NCBI GenBank assembly: GCA_048635425.1
Contig: JAIVYN010000185.1
Location: 1 to 7,666 of the forward strand
Source of the DNA: NIOZ-UU13 sp048635425
GTDB lineage: Bacteria; Planctomycetota; Phycisphaerae; Sedimentisphaerales; Anaerobacaceae
Direction of reading: 5' to 3'
Length of the DNA: 7,666 nt
Shown piece after piece: positions 1-6,374 of the stretch (the stretch's first letter is position 1; every line of letters begins with the position of its first letter). The translations under genes were made by a program, and so were the position numbers. Under the pieces are notes generated by a model. The model ran no database searches. It was not told where the DNA came from and saw only the letters and a list, made by a program, of their open reading frames with translations.

Positions 1-1770
1 GGTTATAATTTCGCGGGCAGTACAAAGTACACTGCCCGGATAGAATGTTTTCATTTCCGGCGTATCGTCCGGCCAACCCATCGTACTAAAGGGCCAAAGC
101 GCCGAAGAAAACCACGTGTCCAGAACGTCGGGGTCGCGCGAGAAGCCGTGAGACTCACAGAAGCGAACCGCCTCCATATCCATCCCATCACGAATGGCAA
201 TGAAAACTGATTCGCTAAGCGGATAAGTGCCCGATGGGTCTTCATACACATCCCATTGACGATTGTAGAAGCATATCCGGCCTTCGGACTCCAACTGTTG
301 GGCTTTCTTCCTGAACTCCTGTTGAGTAGCCTGAAGTTTCTGTACGTTGGTTGCATTCCACACCGGTATCTGGTGTCCCCACCAAAGCTGGCGGCTGATG
401 GGCCAGTCTCGGAGGTTCTCCAGCCAGGCTTGGTATGTCTTGGCGTAACGTTCGGGGATAAATCGCAATCGGCCGTCAAACAGTGGTTTTAAGGCCAAGC
501 CAGCTAAAGAATTCACCGGGACATCGGTCCCCTCAATCAATCCCTCACCAAATTTTTCTCTCAAGTGCTCAATAGGTTTTTTGACCGCGATATACCACTG
601 GTCGGACAGATACGGCTCGATGGGGACGTGGCTGCGATAGCTGTGTCCGACTTCATGGGCGTATTCGCGAACGTCTTTGAGAAGTTTTTCCTTTCGGAAC
701 CACTCAACGATGGCTTCACGCGCCTCGAAACGGTCCATTCCGAGCAGGGATTGTGCTTCCGGCTCATTGGCATCTCCCCAGCCGTACTTATCGCTGATAG
801 AGCCGTCCGGCGCCATCACATTAATTATGTCCAATCCGTGCCTTTGGCCAATCTCCCAGTCGTCCGGGTCGTGGGCCGGCGTAACTTTCAGAAAGCCGGT
901 AGAAAATCGCGCCTTTTCATCGTCGCTGTCGGCATCGGGCAGCACAACGTGCTCATCGGCGATGATGGGAATAATCCGGCCTACAATTGGAAGCCGAACT
1001 TTTTTGCCGAGCAGGTATTTGGCGCGCTTATCCGCCGGATTCATCGCAACGGCGGTATCGCCAAGCATTGTCTCCGGCCGGGTTGTGGCGACGGTAACAT
1101 ATTCAATCCGTTCACCCGCCGCGTCAACCGGTTCTACAAGTGGATACCTCATATACCAGAAATGTCCCTGCACAAGCTCGTGCTCGACCTCATCGTCGGC
1201 CAATACTGTTTGCGTAGCCGGGTCCCAGTTGACCAGTCTTTTTCCTCGATAGATTAGCCCGTCTTTGAAGAGTTTGAAAAACGCAGCCCGAACGGCTTTG
1301 GCGCACACTTGGTCCATGGTAAAGCGCGTCCGCTCCCAGTCACAGGAGCAGCCCATCGCTTTCAACTGCTCGATAATGCGGGCTTCATATTCGTCCTTCC
1401 AGGCCTGCACACGCCCAACAAACTCCTGGCGCTCGAAGTCGGTACGCCGTTTTCCTTCTTCCGAGAGGATTCGCTTCTCAACGACGGTCTGTGTAGCTAT
1501 ACCTGCGTGGTCGGTCCCCGGCATCCAGAGCGTGTTGTAATTTTGCATCCGTCGGAATCGAATCAGGACGTCCTGCAATGTATTATTCAATGCGTGACCA
1601 AGATGCAGCGGTGCAGTAACATTAGGCGGCGGGATCACAATGGTATAGGCCTTCTCGTCTTGACCGTCACCTAACGGCTCGGCGTGAAAATACGAATGCG
1701 CAGACCATATTTCATTTGCCTGCTGCTCTATCGTTTTAGATTCATAAACTTTCGAGAGTTGTTCGCCCAT
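1..1770 (-). CDS. valS: Valyl-tRNA synthetase, N-terminal 590 codons (3' end outside window)
   Basis: Class Ia aminoacyl-tRNA synthetase that charges tRNA-Val in the cytoplasm. The frame is open from the ATG at 1770 to the window edge. Landmarks in order: PPPNVTAPLHLGHAL at residues 47-61, holding the HIGH-type ATP motif as HLGH (56-59); TTRPETMLGDTAVA from 229, the start of the CP1 editing domain that hydrolyses mischarged Thr-tRNA; ISRQLWWGHQIPVW at 458-471; DTWFSSALWPFSTMGWP at 551-567; and TAREIIT at the edge. The KMSKS loop, anticodon-binding domain and C-terminal coiled coil would lie beyond position 1. The start fits the family because only about 45 residues precede the HIGH region. 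The ribosome site is weak (GGATAAG just upstream). The gene lies 164 bp downstream of rho on the same strand. The order of ValRS-specific motifs rules out IleRS or LeuRS. Confidence 0.97.
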   Translation of the reverse strand, partial: MGEQLSKVYESKTIEQQANEIWSAHSYFHAEPLGDGQDEKAYTIVIPPPNVTAPLHLGHALNNTLQDVLIRFRRMQNYNTLWMPGTDHAGIATQTVVEKRILSEEGKRRTDFERQEFVGRVQAWKDEYEARIIEQLKAMGCSCDWERTRFTMDQVCAKAVRAAFFKLFKDGLIYRGKRLVNWDPATQTVLADDEVEHELVQGHFWYMRYPLVEPVDAAGERIEYVTVATTRPETMLGDTAVAMNPADKRAKYLLGKKVRLPIVGRIIPIIADEHVVLPDADSDDEKARFSTGFLKVTPAHDPDDWEIGQRHGLDIINVMAPDGSISDKYGWGDANEPEAQSLLGMDRFEAREAIVEWFRKEKLLKDVREYAHEVGHSYRSHVPIEPYLSDQWYIAVKKPIEHLREKFGEGLIEGTDVPVNSLAGLALKPLFDGRLRFIPERYAKTYQAWLENLRDWPISRQLWWGHQIPVWNATNVQKLQATQQEFRKKAQQLESEGRICFYNRQWDVYEDPSGTYPLSESVFIAIRDGMDMEAVRFCESHGFSRDPDVLDTWFSSALWPFSTMGWPDDTPEMKTFYPGSVLCTAREIIT

Positions 1771-1798
1771 AACTTATCCGGTTTCGACAATTGCCTAT

Positions 1799-1830
1799 AA
1801 AAAATTCCGGCGCAACACATTAGCCGGAAT
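1799..1830 (-). terminator. Intrinsic-terminator-like hairpin after rho, just upstream of valS
   Basis: On the minus strand an 8-bp perfect stem (ATTCCGGC, 1830-1823, with GCCGGAAT, 1811-1804) has an 11-nt loop and runs directly into five more T residues (1803-1799). This is the standard shape of a Rho-independent terminator. It lies 104 bp after the rho stop and ends only 28 nt before the valS ATG, leaving no room for a promoter between hairpin and valS. Either it ends rho transcripts while valS starts from the overlapping promoter at 1834-1862, or it acts as an attenuator in a valS leader. Confidence 0.6.
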
Positions 1831-1833
1831 ATT

Positions 1834-1862
1834 ATCCTAATAAAAGCAAGCAACAATGTAAA
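1834..1862 (-). promoter_or_regulatory. Candidate sigma-70-type promoter for valS
   Basis: On the minus strand TTTACA (1862-1857; 5 of 6 to TTGACA) is followed after exactly 17 nt by TAGGAT (1839-1834; 4 of 6 to TATAAT); an overlapping GATAAT (1836-1831) is an alternative -10. The predicted start, about 1823-1828, falls inside the 5' arm of the terminator-like hairpin, so a transcript from here would be unable to form the full hairpin. That arrangement would let rho transcripts stop while valS transcripts pass. Promoter calls by eye are weak evidence. Confidence 0.35.
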
Positions 1863-1872
1863 GCGAACAATT

Positions 1873-1924
1873 AAGCACAAATCAGGCATTTCCGCCTGCT
1901 TTTACTATAGGTGATTTTGTGCTT
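1873..1924 (-). repeat. Nested inverted repeat in the rho 3' untranslated region
   Basis: Outer arms 1873-1884 and 1912-1924 are complementary over 12 bp with one bulged base (AAGCACAAATCA against TGATTTTGTGCTT). Inside, 1883-1887 and 1894-1898 form a CAGGC/GCCTG stem with a 6-nt loop. The two stems share bases at 1883-1884, so both cannot be complete at once. The element starts 11 bp after the rho stop codon. It has no T-run, so it is more likely an mRNA 3'-end stabilising fold or a processing site than a terminator. No family is recognised. Confidence 0.5.
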
Positions 1925-1934
1925 TTATTGGAGT

Positions 1935-3485
1935 CTAATCGAGGTTCATTGTCATCAGGAACTCTGCGTTGGTTCGTGTCTTGACAAGTCTGCCCTTGAG
2001 CAGCTCGATTGACTCGACAGGATTCAATTCGCTCAGGACCCTTCGCAGCCGATACACGAGCTGTAGCTCTTTCGGGTCGAGCAGCAGCTCTTCCCGTCTG
2101 GTTCCGCTTCTGCTGATGTCTATAGCCGGCCAGGTCCTTCTTTCAACCAGACGCCTGTCAAGGTGCAATTCCATATTTCCGGTCGCTTTGAACTCTTCGA
2201 AGATTACCTCGTCCATTTTTGAGCCGGTGTCGATTAATGCAGTTGCGAAAATAGTCAGCGAACCACCTTCTTCGATATTTCTTGCCGCGCCGAAAAATCT
2301 CTTGGGCATCTGCATTGCGCCGGCATCGACACCGCCGGTTAAAATTCTGCCCGAGTGCGGCATCTCGGTATTATAGGCACGGGCAAGACGGGTAATCGAA
2401 TCCAGCAGGATTACTACATCTACACCGTACTCGACGAGCCGCTTTGCCTTTTCTATCACGACCTCGGCTACCTGACAATGGCGTGAGGCCGGCTCGTCGA
2501 AAGTGGAACTTATAACCTCAACGTCCTCAGCGGTTTTCCGCTCCATTTCCGTAACTTCTTCGGGCCGTTCGTCAATCAGAAGAACTATCAGTTTTGCGTC
2601 GGGATGATTTGTAGAGATGGAATTTGCCATTTTTTGCAGCAGAATCGTCTTGCCTGTTCGCGGCGCAGCAACTATCAAACCACGTTGACCTTTGCCCACC
2701 GGTGTTACCAAATCAATTATTCGCATATTTAATTCTTCACCCGAAGTCTCAAGTATAAAACGCTCCTCCGGATGTAATGGCGTCAAATCGCTGAATACCA
2801 CCTTTTCCGCGAGGTTGTCGGGATTCTCAAAGTTAATCGCTTCAACGCGCAGAAGAGCAAAATACTTCTCCGAATCCTTCGGCGGCCTGATTTGACCCGA
2901 TACAATGTTCCCGGTCCGCAGGCCAAAACGCCTGATTTGAGATGGCGAAACATAGATGTCGTCCGACGATGACAAGTAATTGTAATCGGTATTTCGTAGA
3001 AATCCGTAACCGTCCGGCAGAACTTCCAGCACACCTTCGCCGTACATTAGCCCGTTCTGGCGAATACGCTCCTTGAGAATTTTGAAAATCAAATCCTGCT
3101 TTTTTAACGCGCTGTATTCTGTAATATTTTCGTTCTTGGCAATATCATGCAGCTCCGCAACGGTCAGTTTCTGCAAATCCGTCAAATACAAATTGCCTTT
3201 CTTAATCCGCTCGTATTTGGCATGGGTGGACTCTTCCTCAGCTTGTTTGGCTTTGAGTGCTTCTTCCTCGGTCAGGACACCTGTACCCGCGTTTTCTGTG
3301 CGGGCAGCAGCAACCTCTTGCGCCGCATCTGTAGCTAAGTTATCCTCAGCCTGCCCCTCTACGTCTTCGGCCTCCGCTGAGACGAGTGTTTGCTCTTCCT
3401 GTTCGGTGGCTGGTTGTTCTTTTGCAACGGCCTTTTTCTTTGTTTTCTTGCGTTTTTTGGTTTTGCTCTTTACCGCTTTAGCCAT
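1935..3485 (-). CDS. rho: Transcription termination factor Rho with N-terminal extension
   Basis: Hexameric RNA-dependent ATPase/helicase that ends transcription at Rho-dependent sites. The product is 516 aa, against about 419 in E. coli; the extra length is N-terminal: a Lys-rich block at about 4-19, then an acidic Ala/Glu/Gln region to about 90. The Rho N-terminal helical domain (about 100-140) and the cold-shock-like RNA-binding fold with the RNP1-like DGYGFLR (158-164) follow. The ATPase core has Walker A AAPRTGKT (273-280), the catalytic Glu and arginine valve in LIDERPEE (Glu306, Arg307), Walker B VVILLD, Q-loop GGVDAGAMQMPKRFFGAARN (384-403), R-loop TGSKMDEV and an arginine finger near Arg459. 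Two ATGs are adjacent (3488, 3485). AAGGAG at 3496-3491 is 2 nt from the first and 5 nt from the second, so 3485 is preferred. The Walker A region has Ala where APP is usual. Confidence 0.98.
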   Translation of the reverse strand: MAKAVKSKTKKRKKTKKKAVAKEQPATEQEEQTLVSAEAEDVEGQAEDNLATDAAQEVAAARTENAGTGVLTEEEALKAKQAEEESTHAKYERIKKGNLYLTDLQKLTVAELHDIAKNENITEYSALKKQDLIFKILKERIRQNGLMYGEGVLEVLPDGYGFLRNTDYNYLSSSDDIYVSPSQIRRFGLRTGNIVSGQIRPPKDSEKYFALLRVEAINFENPDNLAEKVVFSDLTPLHPEERFILETSGEELNMRIIDLVTPVGKGQRGLIVAAPRTGKTILLQKMANSISTNHPDAKLIVLLIDERPEEVTEMERKTAEDVEVISSTFDEPASRHCQVAEVVIEKAKRLVEYGVDVVILLDSITRLARAYNTEMPHSGRILTGGVDAGAMQMPKRFFGAARNIEEGGSLTIFATALIDTGSKMDEVIFEEFKATGNMELHLDRRLVERRTWPAIDISRSGTRREELLLDPKELQLVYRLRRVLSELNPVESIELLKGRLVKTRTNAEFLMTMNLD

Positions 3486-3508
3486 CATTACTCCTTTTCC
3501 ACTTAGTT

Positions 3509-3567
3509 GGTTAATTGGTGAGTTGTTAATTGGTTAGTAGTCAACTCGCCACTCACTACTCACTACC
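3509..3567. repeat. Degenerate repeat, copy A (GTTAATTGG words plus ACTCACT heptamers), rho leader
   Basis: Positions 3509-3533 match 3741-3765 at 24 of 25 bases and include the word GTTAATTGG twice. They are followed by a spacer and two tandem ACTCACT heptamers (3551-3564). GGTGAGTT near 3517-3524 is complementary to AACTCGCC at 3543-3550 with one mismatch, so the unit can fold. It starts about 13 bp upstream of the rho Shine-Dalgarno sequence, placing it in the rho leader or at its promoter. It codes for nothing credible. Confidence 0.75.
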
Positions 3568-3570
3568 GTC

Positions 3571-3615
3571 GTCCCCGCAAAGCTCACGCCCGCAAAAGCG
3601 GGATGCAGGGATACG
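3571..3615. repeat. Palindromic repeat with CCCGC-AAAA-GCGGG core
   Basis: A 5-bp GC stem with an AAAA loop (3589-3602) sits in a longer sequence of the form GTCCCCGC...GCGGGATGCAGGGA. The word CCCGCAAA occurs twice (about 3574 and 3589). The shape resembles the GTCATTCCCGCGAAAGCGGGAATCC class of dispersed palindromes seen in many bacterial genomes. That resemblance is from memory, and only one copy is in this window. Confidence 0.45.
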
Positions 3616-3666
3616 ATTCCACAGAATTAATTTCCCGTAGGAATTCAATAAGATTTGAACTTTGAA

Positions 3667-3692
3667 CACCTGTGCCTGAACAACCACAGGTG
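3667..3692. repeat. Perfect 8-bp inverted repeat in the rho upstream region
   Basis: CACCTGTG (3667-3674) and CACAGGTG (3685-3692) are exact reverse complements separated by 10 nt. With about 170 bp to the rho start, this could be an operator dyad or an RNA hairpin in the rho leader. There is no T-run on either strand, so it is not an intrinsic terminator. No binding protein is recognised. Confidence 0.5.
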
Positions 3693-3740
3693 CAGACAGT
3701 TGAAATAAAACCTATATATCAAAAACGGGTAAAACCAAGA

Positions 3741-3798
3741 GGTTAATTGGTGAGTGGTTAATTGGCTAACTCACTACTCACTACTCACTACTCACTTA
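3741..3798. repeat. Degenerate repeat, copy B, ending in four perfect ACTCACT heptamers
   Basis: This is the second copy of the element at 3509-3567. The first 25 bp match copy A with one mismatch; the spacer is shorter; the tail is four perfect tandem ACTCACT units (3769-3796) against two in copy A. It begins about 43 bp past the coaE stop codon. The difference in heptamer number between copies is what replication slippage would give. Confidence 0.8.
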
Positions 3799-3840
3799 TA
3801 CTTTGTATTAGTATTATGAGCGTTATATAATAAACCCCAC

Positions 3841-4455
3841 TTACCCATTATACATAATGTAAGAGAAAATATTAACGACCTGCTTGGCTAACACCGAGAA
3901 GTCAGAATTGTTTTCTATGGTATTATCGGCGAGGTCAGCCTTGTTGTCCAGAGAAATCTGAAAATTTTCTCTAATTTTAACCTGATTTTTGTCAAAACCC
4001 AATTTTTTTGCTCTATCCAGCCTTAATTTTTGCTCACAATCGACAAAAATAAGCTTATCGCACCGCTTGTCCCAGCCAACTTCTACCAATAACGGCATAT
4101 CCAGCACGATTGCCTTGACTTGATTTTGGCGATTATATTGCTCTATTATTTCCTCTGCGCGCTGCAAAACAAGAGGATGAATTATGGCATTAAGCGATGA
4201 GAGCTTGTCAGAATCGGCAAAAACGACCTCAGCTAATTTCCCGCGGTCAATTTTCCCTTCTGGATTTAAGATAGACCGGCCAAAAAGGCCGACTACTTTT
4301 TCTTTAACAGACGGCTCATCGAGCAGCCCGTGGGCAATTTTGTCGGCGTCAATGACCTTACAGCCTAATTTGGCAAACTCAGCGGCAACGGTACTTTTGC
4401 CTGAGCCGATACCACCTAAAATACCGATAATAGGTTTTTTCCCGGTAGCGCCCAC
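3841..4455 (-). CDS. coaE: Dephospho-CoA kinase
   Basis: Catalyses the last step of coenzyme A synthesis, ATP-dependent phosphorylation of the 3'-hydroxyl of dephospho-CoA, in the cytoplasm. The product is 204 aa, the usual family length. Motifs: P-loop GGIGSGKST (14-22), IDADKIAH (35-42) in the substrate-binding region, DMPLLVE (119-125), and the lid/C-terminal segment with Arg162, Gln166 and KADLADNTIENN (172-183), matching the family's R...Q...K..AD..I.N pattern. The start is GTG at 4455, because only about 13 residues then precede the P-loop. No ATG is available in this frame, and the frame stays open upstream only to a TGA about 33 bases away. There is no Shine-Dalgarno sequence before the GTG. 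A promoter-like sequence ends 8 nt upstream, suggesting a leaderless mRNA. The gene lies between the glycosyltransferase and rho, all co-directional. Confidence 0.97.
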   Translation of the reverse strand: MGATGKKPIIGILGGIGSGKSTVAAEFAKLGCKVIDADKIAHGLLDEPSVKEKVVGLFGRSILNPEGKIDRGKLAEVVFADSDKLSSLNAIIHPLVLQRAEEIIEQYNRQNQVKAIVLDMPLLVEVGWDKRCDKLIFVDCEQKLRLDRAKKLGFDKNQVKIRENFQISLDNKADLADNTIENNSDFSVLAKQVVNIFSYIMYNG

Positions 4456-4463
4456 AGCCGAAC

Positions 4464-4492
4464 AGTTTAATTGCTCTGGAGGTATCAGTCAA
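4464..4492 (-). promoter_or_regulatory. Candidate coaE promoter giving a leaderless or near-leaderless mRNA
   Basis: On the minus strand TTGACT (4492-4487; 5 of 6 to TTGACA), exactly 17 nt, then TAAACT (4469-4464; 4 of 6 to TATAAT). Eight nucleotides separate the -10 from the G of the coaE GTG, so transcription would start at or up to about 4 nt before the start codon. This agrees with the absence of a ribosome-binding site. It is a by-eye call, supported by the spacing and by the missing Shine-Dalgarno. Confidence 0.45.
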
Positions 4493-4574
4493 GTCGAAAA
4501 ACACCAGTAGTGATAAATGAAGTAGAATAAGAAACAGGAATCACGAAATGTGAAGTTCATCCGATACTTTTTCG

Positions 4575-6365
4575 TTATCCTACCCTTCGGCTGCGCTCAG
4601 GGCAGGCTTTTTTCGCACAGACGGATTGCAGGCTGTTCAGCAGGTAGTTTTTCACTACTACGTCCCAGCTCATATTTTTTGCAAGCTCGTAGCCGGTTTG
4701 AATCATACATTCAATCTCGGCCTGGTTTTTGGGCAGGCGTGAGCATATTTGCATTGCAACTTTTTCGCTTTCGCCCGCTTCTATCCGGTCGCGTATCGAC
4801 CGTCCAATCTGCATTATGTCCTCTACCTCGACATAGCTCTGGATTTGCAGGTTGGTATAGTCGGCGATAATAACATTCTTGACATCTTCCGTGCCTGTTG
4901 TGTCCCGCAGGAAACCCGAACACCCACACACACTGCTGAAGACACATATTCCGCCGAAAGTCAGCGGTTCAAGCTGCGCTATCCCAAACGGCTCGTAAAT
5001 GCTCTGTCCAAATTCGACATCGCTGCCTTTGCGAATGTCCATAAATTCCATACCTTCCGGCATCCTCTTGCCGCATCTTTTGGGGGCAAAGCCGAACTGA
5101 TTGACGAAAATGATTTTTATATTCCTGCTTCTGGCGTTGAATACCTGTACAGCCGTATAGTAATCTGCCTCACCACCGGACAAATCCGGCCAGCCCTCAC
5201 GGTGGGCTACAGGCCATTTATACGCCGATTCCATATTATAGATATCACTGCTGCGACGTCGTGATACTTCGGTCGAAAGGACAAGCAGCACCGCCGTTTT
5301 ACCTTGTGTCCTGAACTCTCTTTCCAAGTGTTCGAGCACACGCAAATCGCGCCACATTCCCTTGCTTTGCACCAATCTTGTAACATGTGTAAAGACAAAA
5401 TCCGGCTTATAACCCAACAGGTTCTCGCAATACCGCTGTAGTTTTCCTTTTGAAGCAAGCTTTTCCCCAATACTTATTTGATATGCCGGGATACCGTTAT
5501 AAACTATATCTATCTTGGCGCTATCGAACTCCGGGGCGAGAAACCGCAATTCGTCCACCACATAATCACCCACCGCGGATATATGGTCGCAGTAAATCGA
5601 GGCTTCCACCAGAGCGTGTTTGAAATAGGAGCTCTGGTCGCCGAACACTTCGTTAACGAAAAGCCCGTCATTGTGAGCCTGCTTGATAACATTATAGAAC
5701 ATTGTATCGTGCCCGTGATGTTCCTCTACAATGCGGCGCATCGTGGCTACTTCGTGTGCATAAAAAATCGTCCTGAAATTACAGCAAGGCTCGATAACAG
5801 CCGCCAACGCCGTGGGCATACCCATAAACTCGTGCGAAATAACAACCGTCGAATCTTTAGCTGCTCCGATTGCTTTTAGCACGGCAATTGCCACCGGTGC
5901 CAATCTGACATATTGTTCGTATTCCCACAGGTGTTCATGTAAATGGCTTTGGATACCGAATTCCTCGAACAGGCGTCTTTTGAACTCGTTAAGCACTCCC
6001 TTATCTATCCGTTTTACATCGACCAAGACTACCTCAGGTGAGCTTTTAATGCCAGTCTGCTTGTCAAGAAATGTTCGTCTGCCGTAGATAATACCTGCAT
6101 TGTAGTATTTTTCGATTTTACGAAAGGCCTGAGCGTATCCCGTATTTACAAATCCATCAATAGATGAATAAAACACTTCGCCATCTTCGCCGAGCCGTTC
6201 TGATGTAGAGCCTTCAGTTGTGAACAATGGGCCGACAAGGATTGACCTGTCAATTGCATCAAGGTAAGATTTGCAGGTGAAAAAGCCCTGCAGGACGGCT
6301 CCTATACCACCAACTTTTCCCACTGTCTCGTGGGTAACGTGCACCGCTGTTGTCTCATTGGCCAT
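4575..6365 (-). CDS. GT-B glycosyltransferase resembling glycogen synthase (GT3-like, also GT5 features)
   Basis: Probably transfers glucose from a nucleotide-sugar to a growing glucan in the cytoplasm; the substrate is inferred. There is no signal peptide or membrane segment. N-terminal HETVGKVGGIGAVLQ (12-26) has the synthase KxGGIG/Y loop. Then come YGRRTFLD...VVLVDV (94-117), VVISHEFMG (174-182), FYAHE (201-205), VYNGIP (288-293), TRLVQSKG (329-336, the R...KG nucleotide-binding element) and EPFGIAQLE (458-466), the E-x7-E signature. Segment by segment it reads closer, from memory, to eukaryotic-type GT3 glycogen synthases than to GlgA, but I see no C-terminal Arg cluster like the glucose-6-phosphate switch of those enzymes. 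The ATG at 6365 has GGAGGG 9 nt upstream. The last ten residues, ACPERSRRVG, come from an intruding repeat. An unrelated GT4 role remains possible. Confidence 0.85.
   Translation of the reverse strand: MANETTAVHVTHETVGKVGGIGAVLQGFFTCKSYLDAIDRSILVGPLFTTEGSTSERLGEDGEVFYSSIDGFVNTGYAQAFRKIEKYYNAGIIYGRRTFLDKQTGIKSSPEVVLVDVKRIDKGVLNEFKRRLFEEFGIQSHLHEHLWEYEQYVRLAPVAIAVLKAIGAAKDSTVVISHEFMGMPTALAAVIEPCCNFRTIFYAHEVATMRRIVEEHHGHDTMFYNVIKQAHNDGLFVNEVFGDQSSYFKHALVEASIYCDHISAVGDYVVDELRFLAPEFDSAKIDIVYNGIPAYQISIGEKLASKGKLQRYCENLLGYKPDFVFTHVTRLVQSKGMWRDLRVLEHLEREFRTQGKTAVLLVLSTEVSRRRSSDIYNMESAYKWPVAHREGWPDLSGGEADYYTAVQVFNARSRNIKIIFVNQFGFAPKRCGKRMPEGMEFMDIRKGSDVEFGQSIYEPFGIAQLEPLTFGGICVFSSVCGCSGFLRDTTGTEDVKNVIIADYTNLQIQSYVEVEDIMQIGRSIRDRIEAGESEKVAMQICSRLPKNQAEIECMIQTGYELAKNMSWDVVVKNYLLNSLQSVCAKKACPERSRRVG
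4578..4607. repeat. Dispersed-type repeat forming the 3' end of the glycosyltransferase gene
   Basis: The plus-strand core is CCTTCGGCTGCGCTCAGGG, flanked by partial complementarity (CCCT...AGGG). Read on the minus strand in frame it gives ACPERSRRVG, and the TAA stop lies immediately outside it. I recognise CCTTCG...CGCTCAGG and the peptide PERSRR as recurrent, from memory, in genomes of uncultured planctomycetes and similar bacteria. Only one full copy is in this window, so repeat status depends on outside comparison. Confidence 0.6.
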
Positions 6366-6374
6366 AATAAGTTT

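Larger units (their letters stand above)
3568..3740. other. Non-coding segment between the two repeat copies, upstream of rho
   Basis: This is the central part of the 352-355 bp coaE-rho gap. No credible gene was found. It contains a CCCGC-AAAA-GCGGG hairpin (3589-3602) and a perfect 8-bp inverted repeat (3667-3692). The minus strand is AT-rich near 3700-3725, with TATATAG at 3719-3713. A weak TTGGTT (3738-3733)-16 nt-TATAGG arrangement is possible, but I do not regard it as a supported rho promoter. The rho promoter is presumably somewhere here. Confidence 0.5.

Noticed and set aside
51..479. 142-codon minus-strand frame in the same region as valS
   Set aside because: It is a different frame from the one encoding SRQLWWGH and DTWFSSALWPFSTMGWP, so it is a shadow of valS.
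565..1257. 230-codon plus-strand open frame, plus further plus-strand frames across 256-1674
   Set aside because: They lie opposite valS, whose conserved motifs are on the minus strand in one continuous frame; the plus-strand translations show no family resemblance and have no ribosome site.
3073..3537. 154-codon plus-strand frame, hydrophobic and Ser/Cys-rich, resembling a membrane protein
   Set aside because: It is antisense to the Rho N-terminus; the apparent hydrophobicity arises from complementing Lys/Glu codons.
3769..3796. Four tandem ACTCACT units considered as a CRISPR-like array
   Set aside because: The units are 7 bp with no unique spacers and no cas genes nearby; it is a simple tandem repeat.
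4749..5264. 171-codon plus-strand frame, and other plus-strand frames across 4550-6087
   Set aside because: They are opposite the glycosyltransferase gene, which carries the recognisable GT-B motifs; shadow frames.
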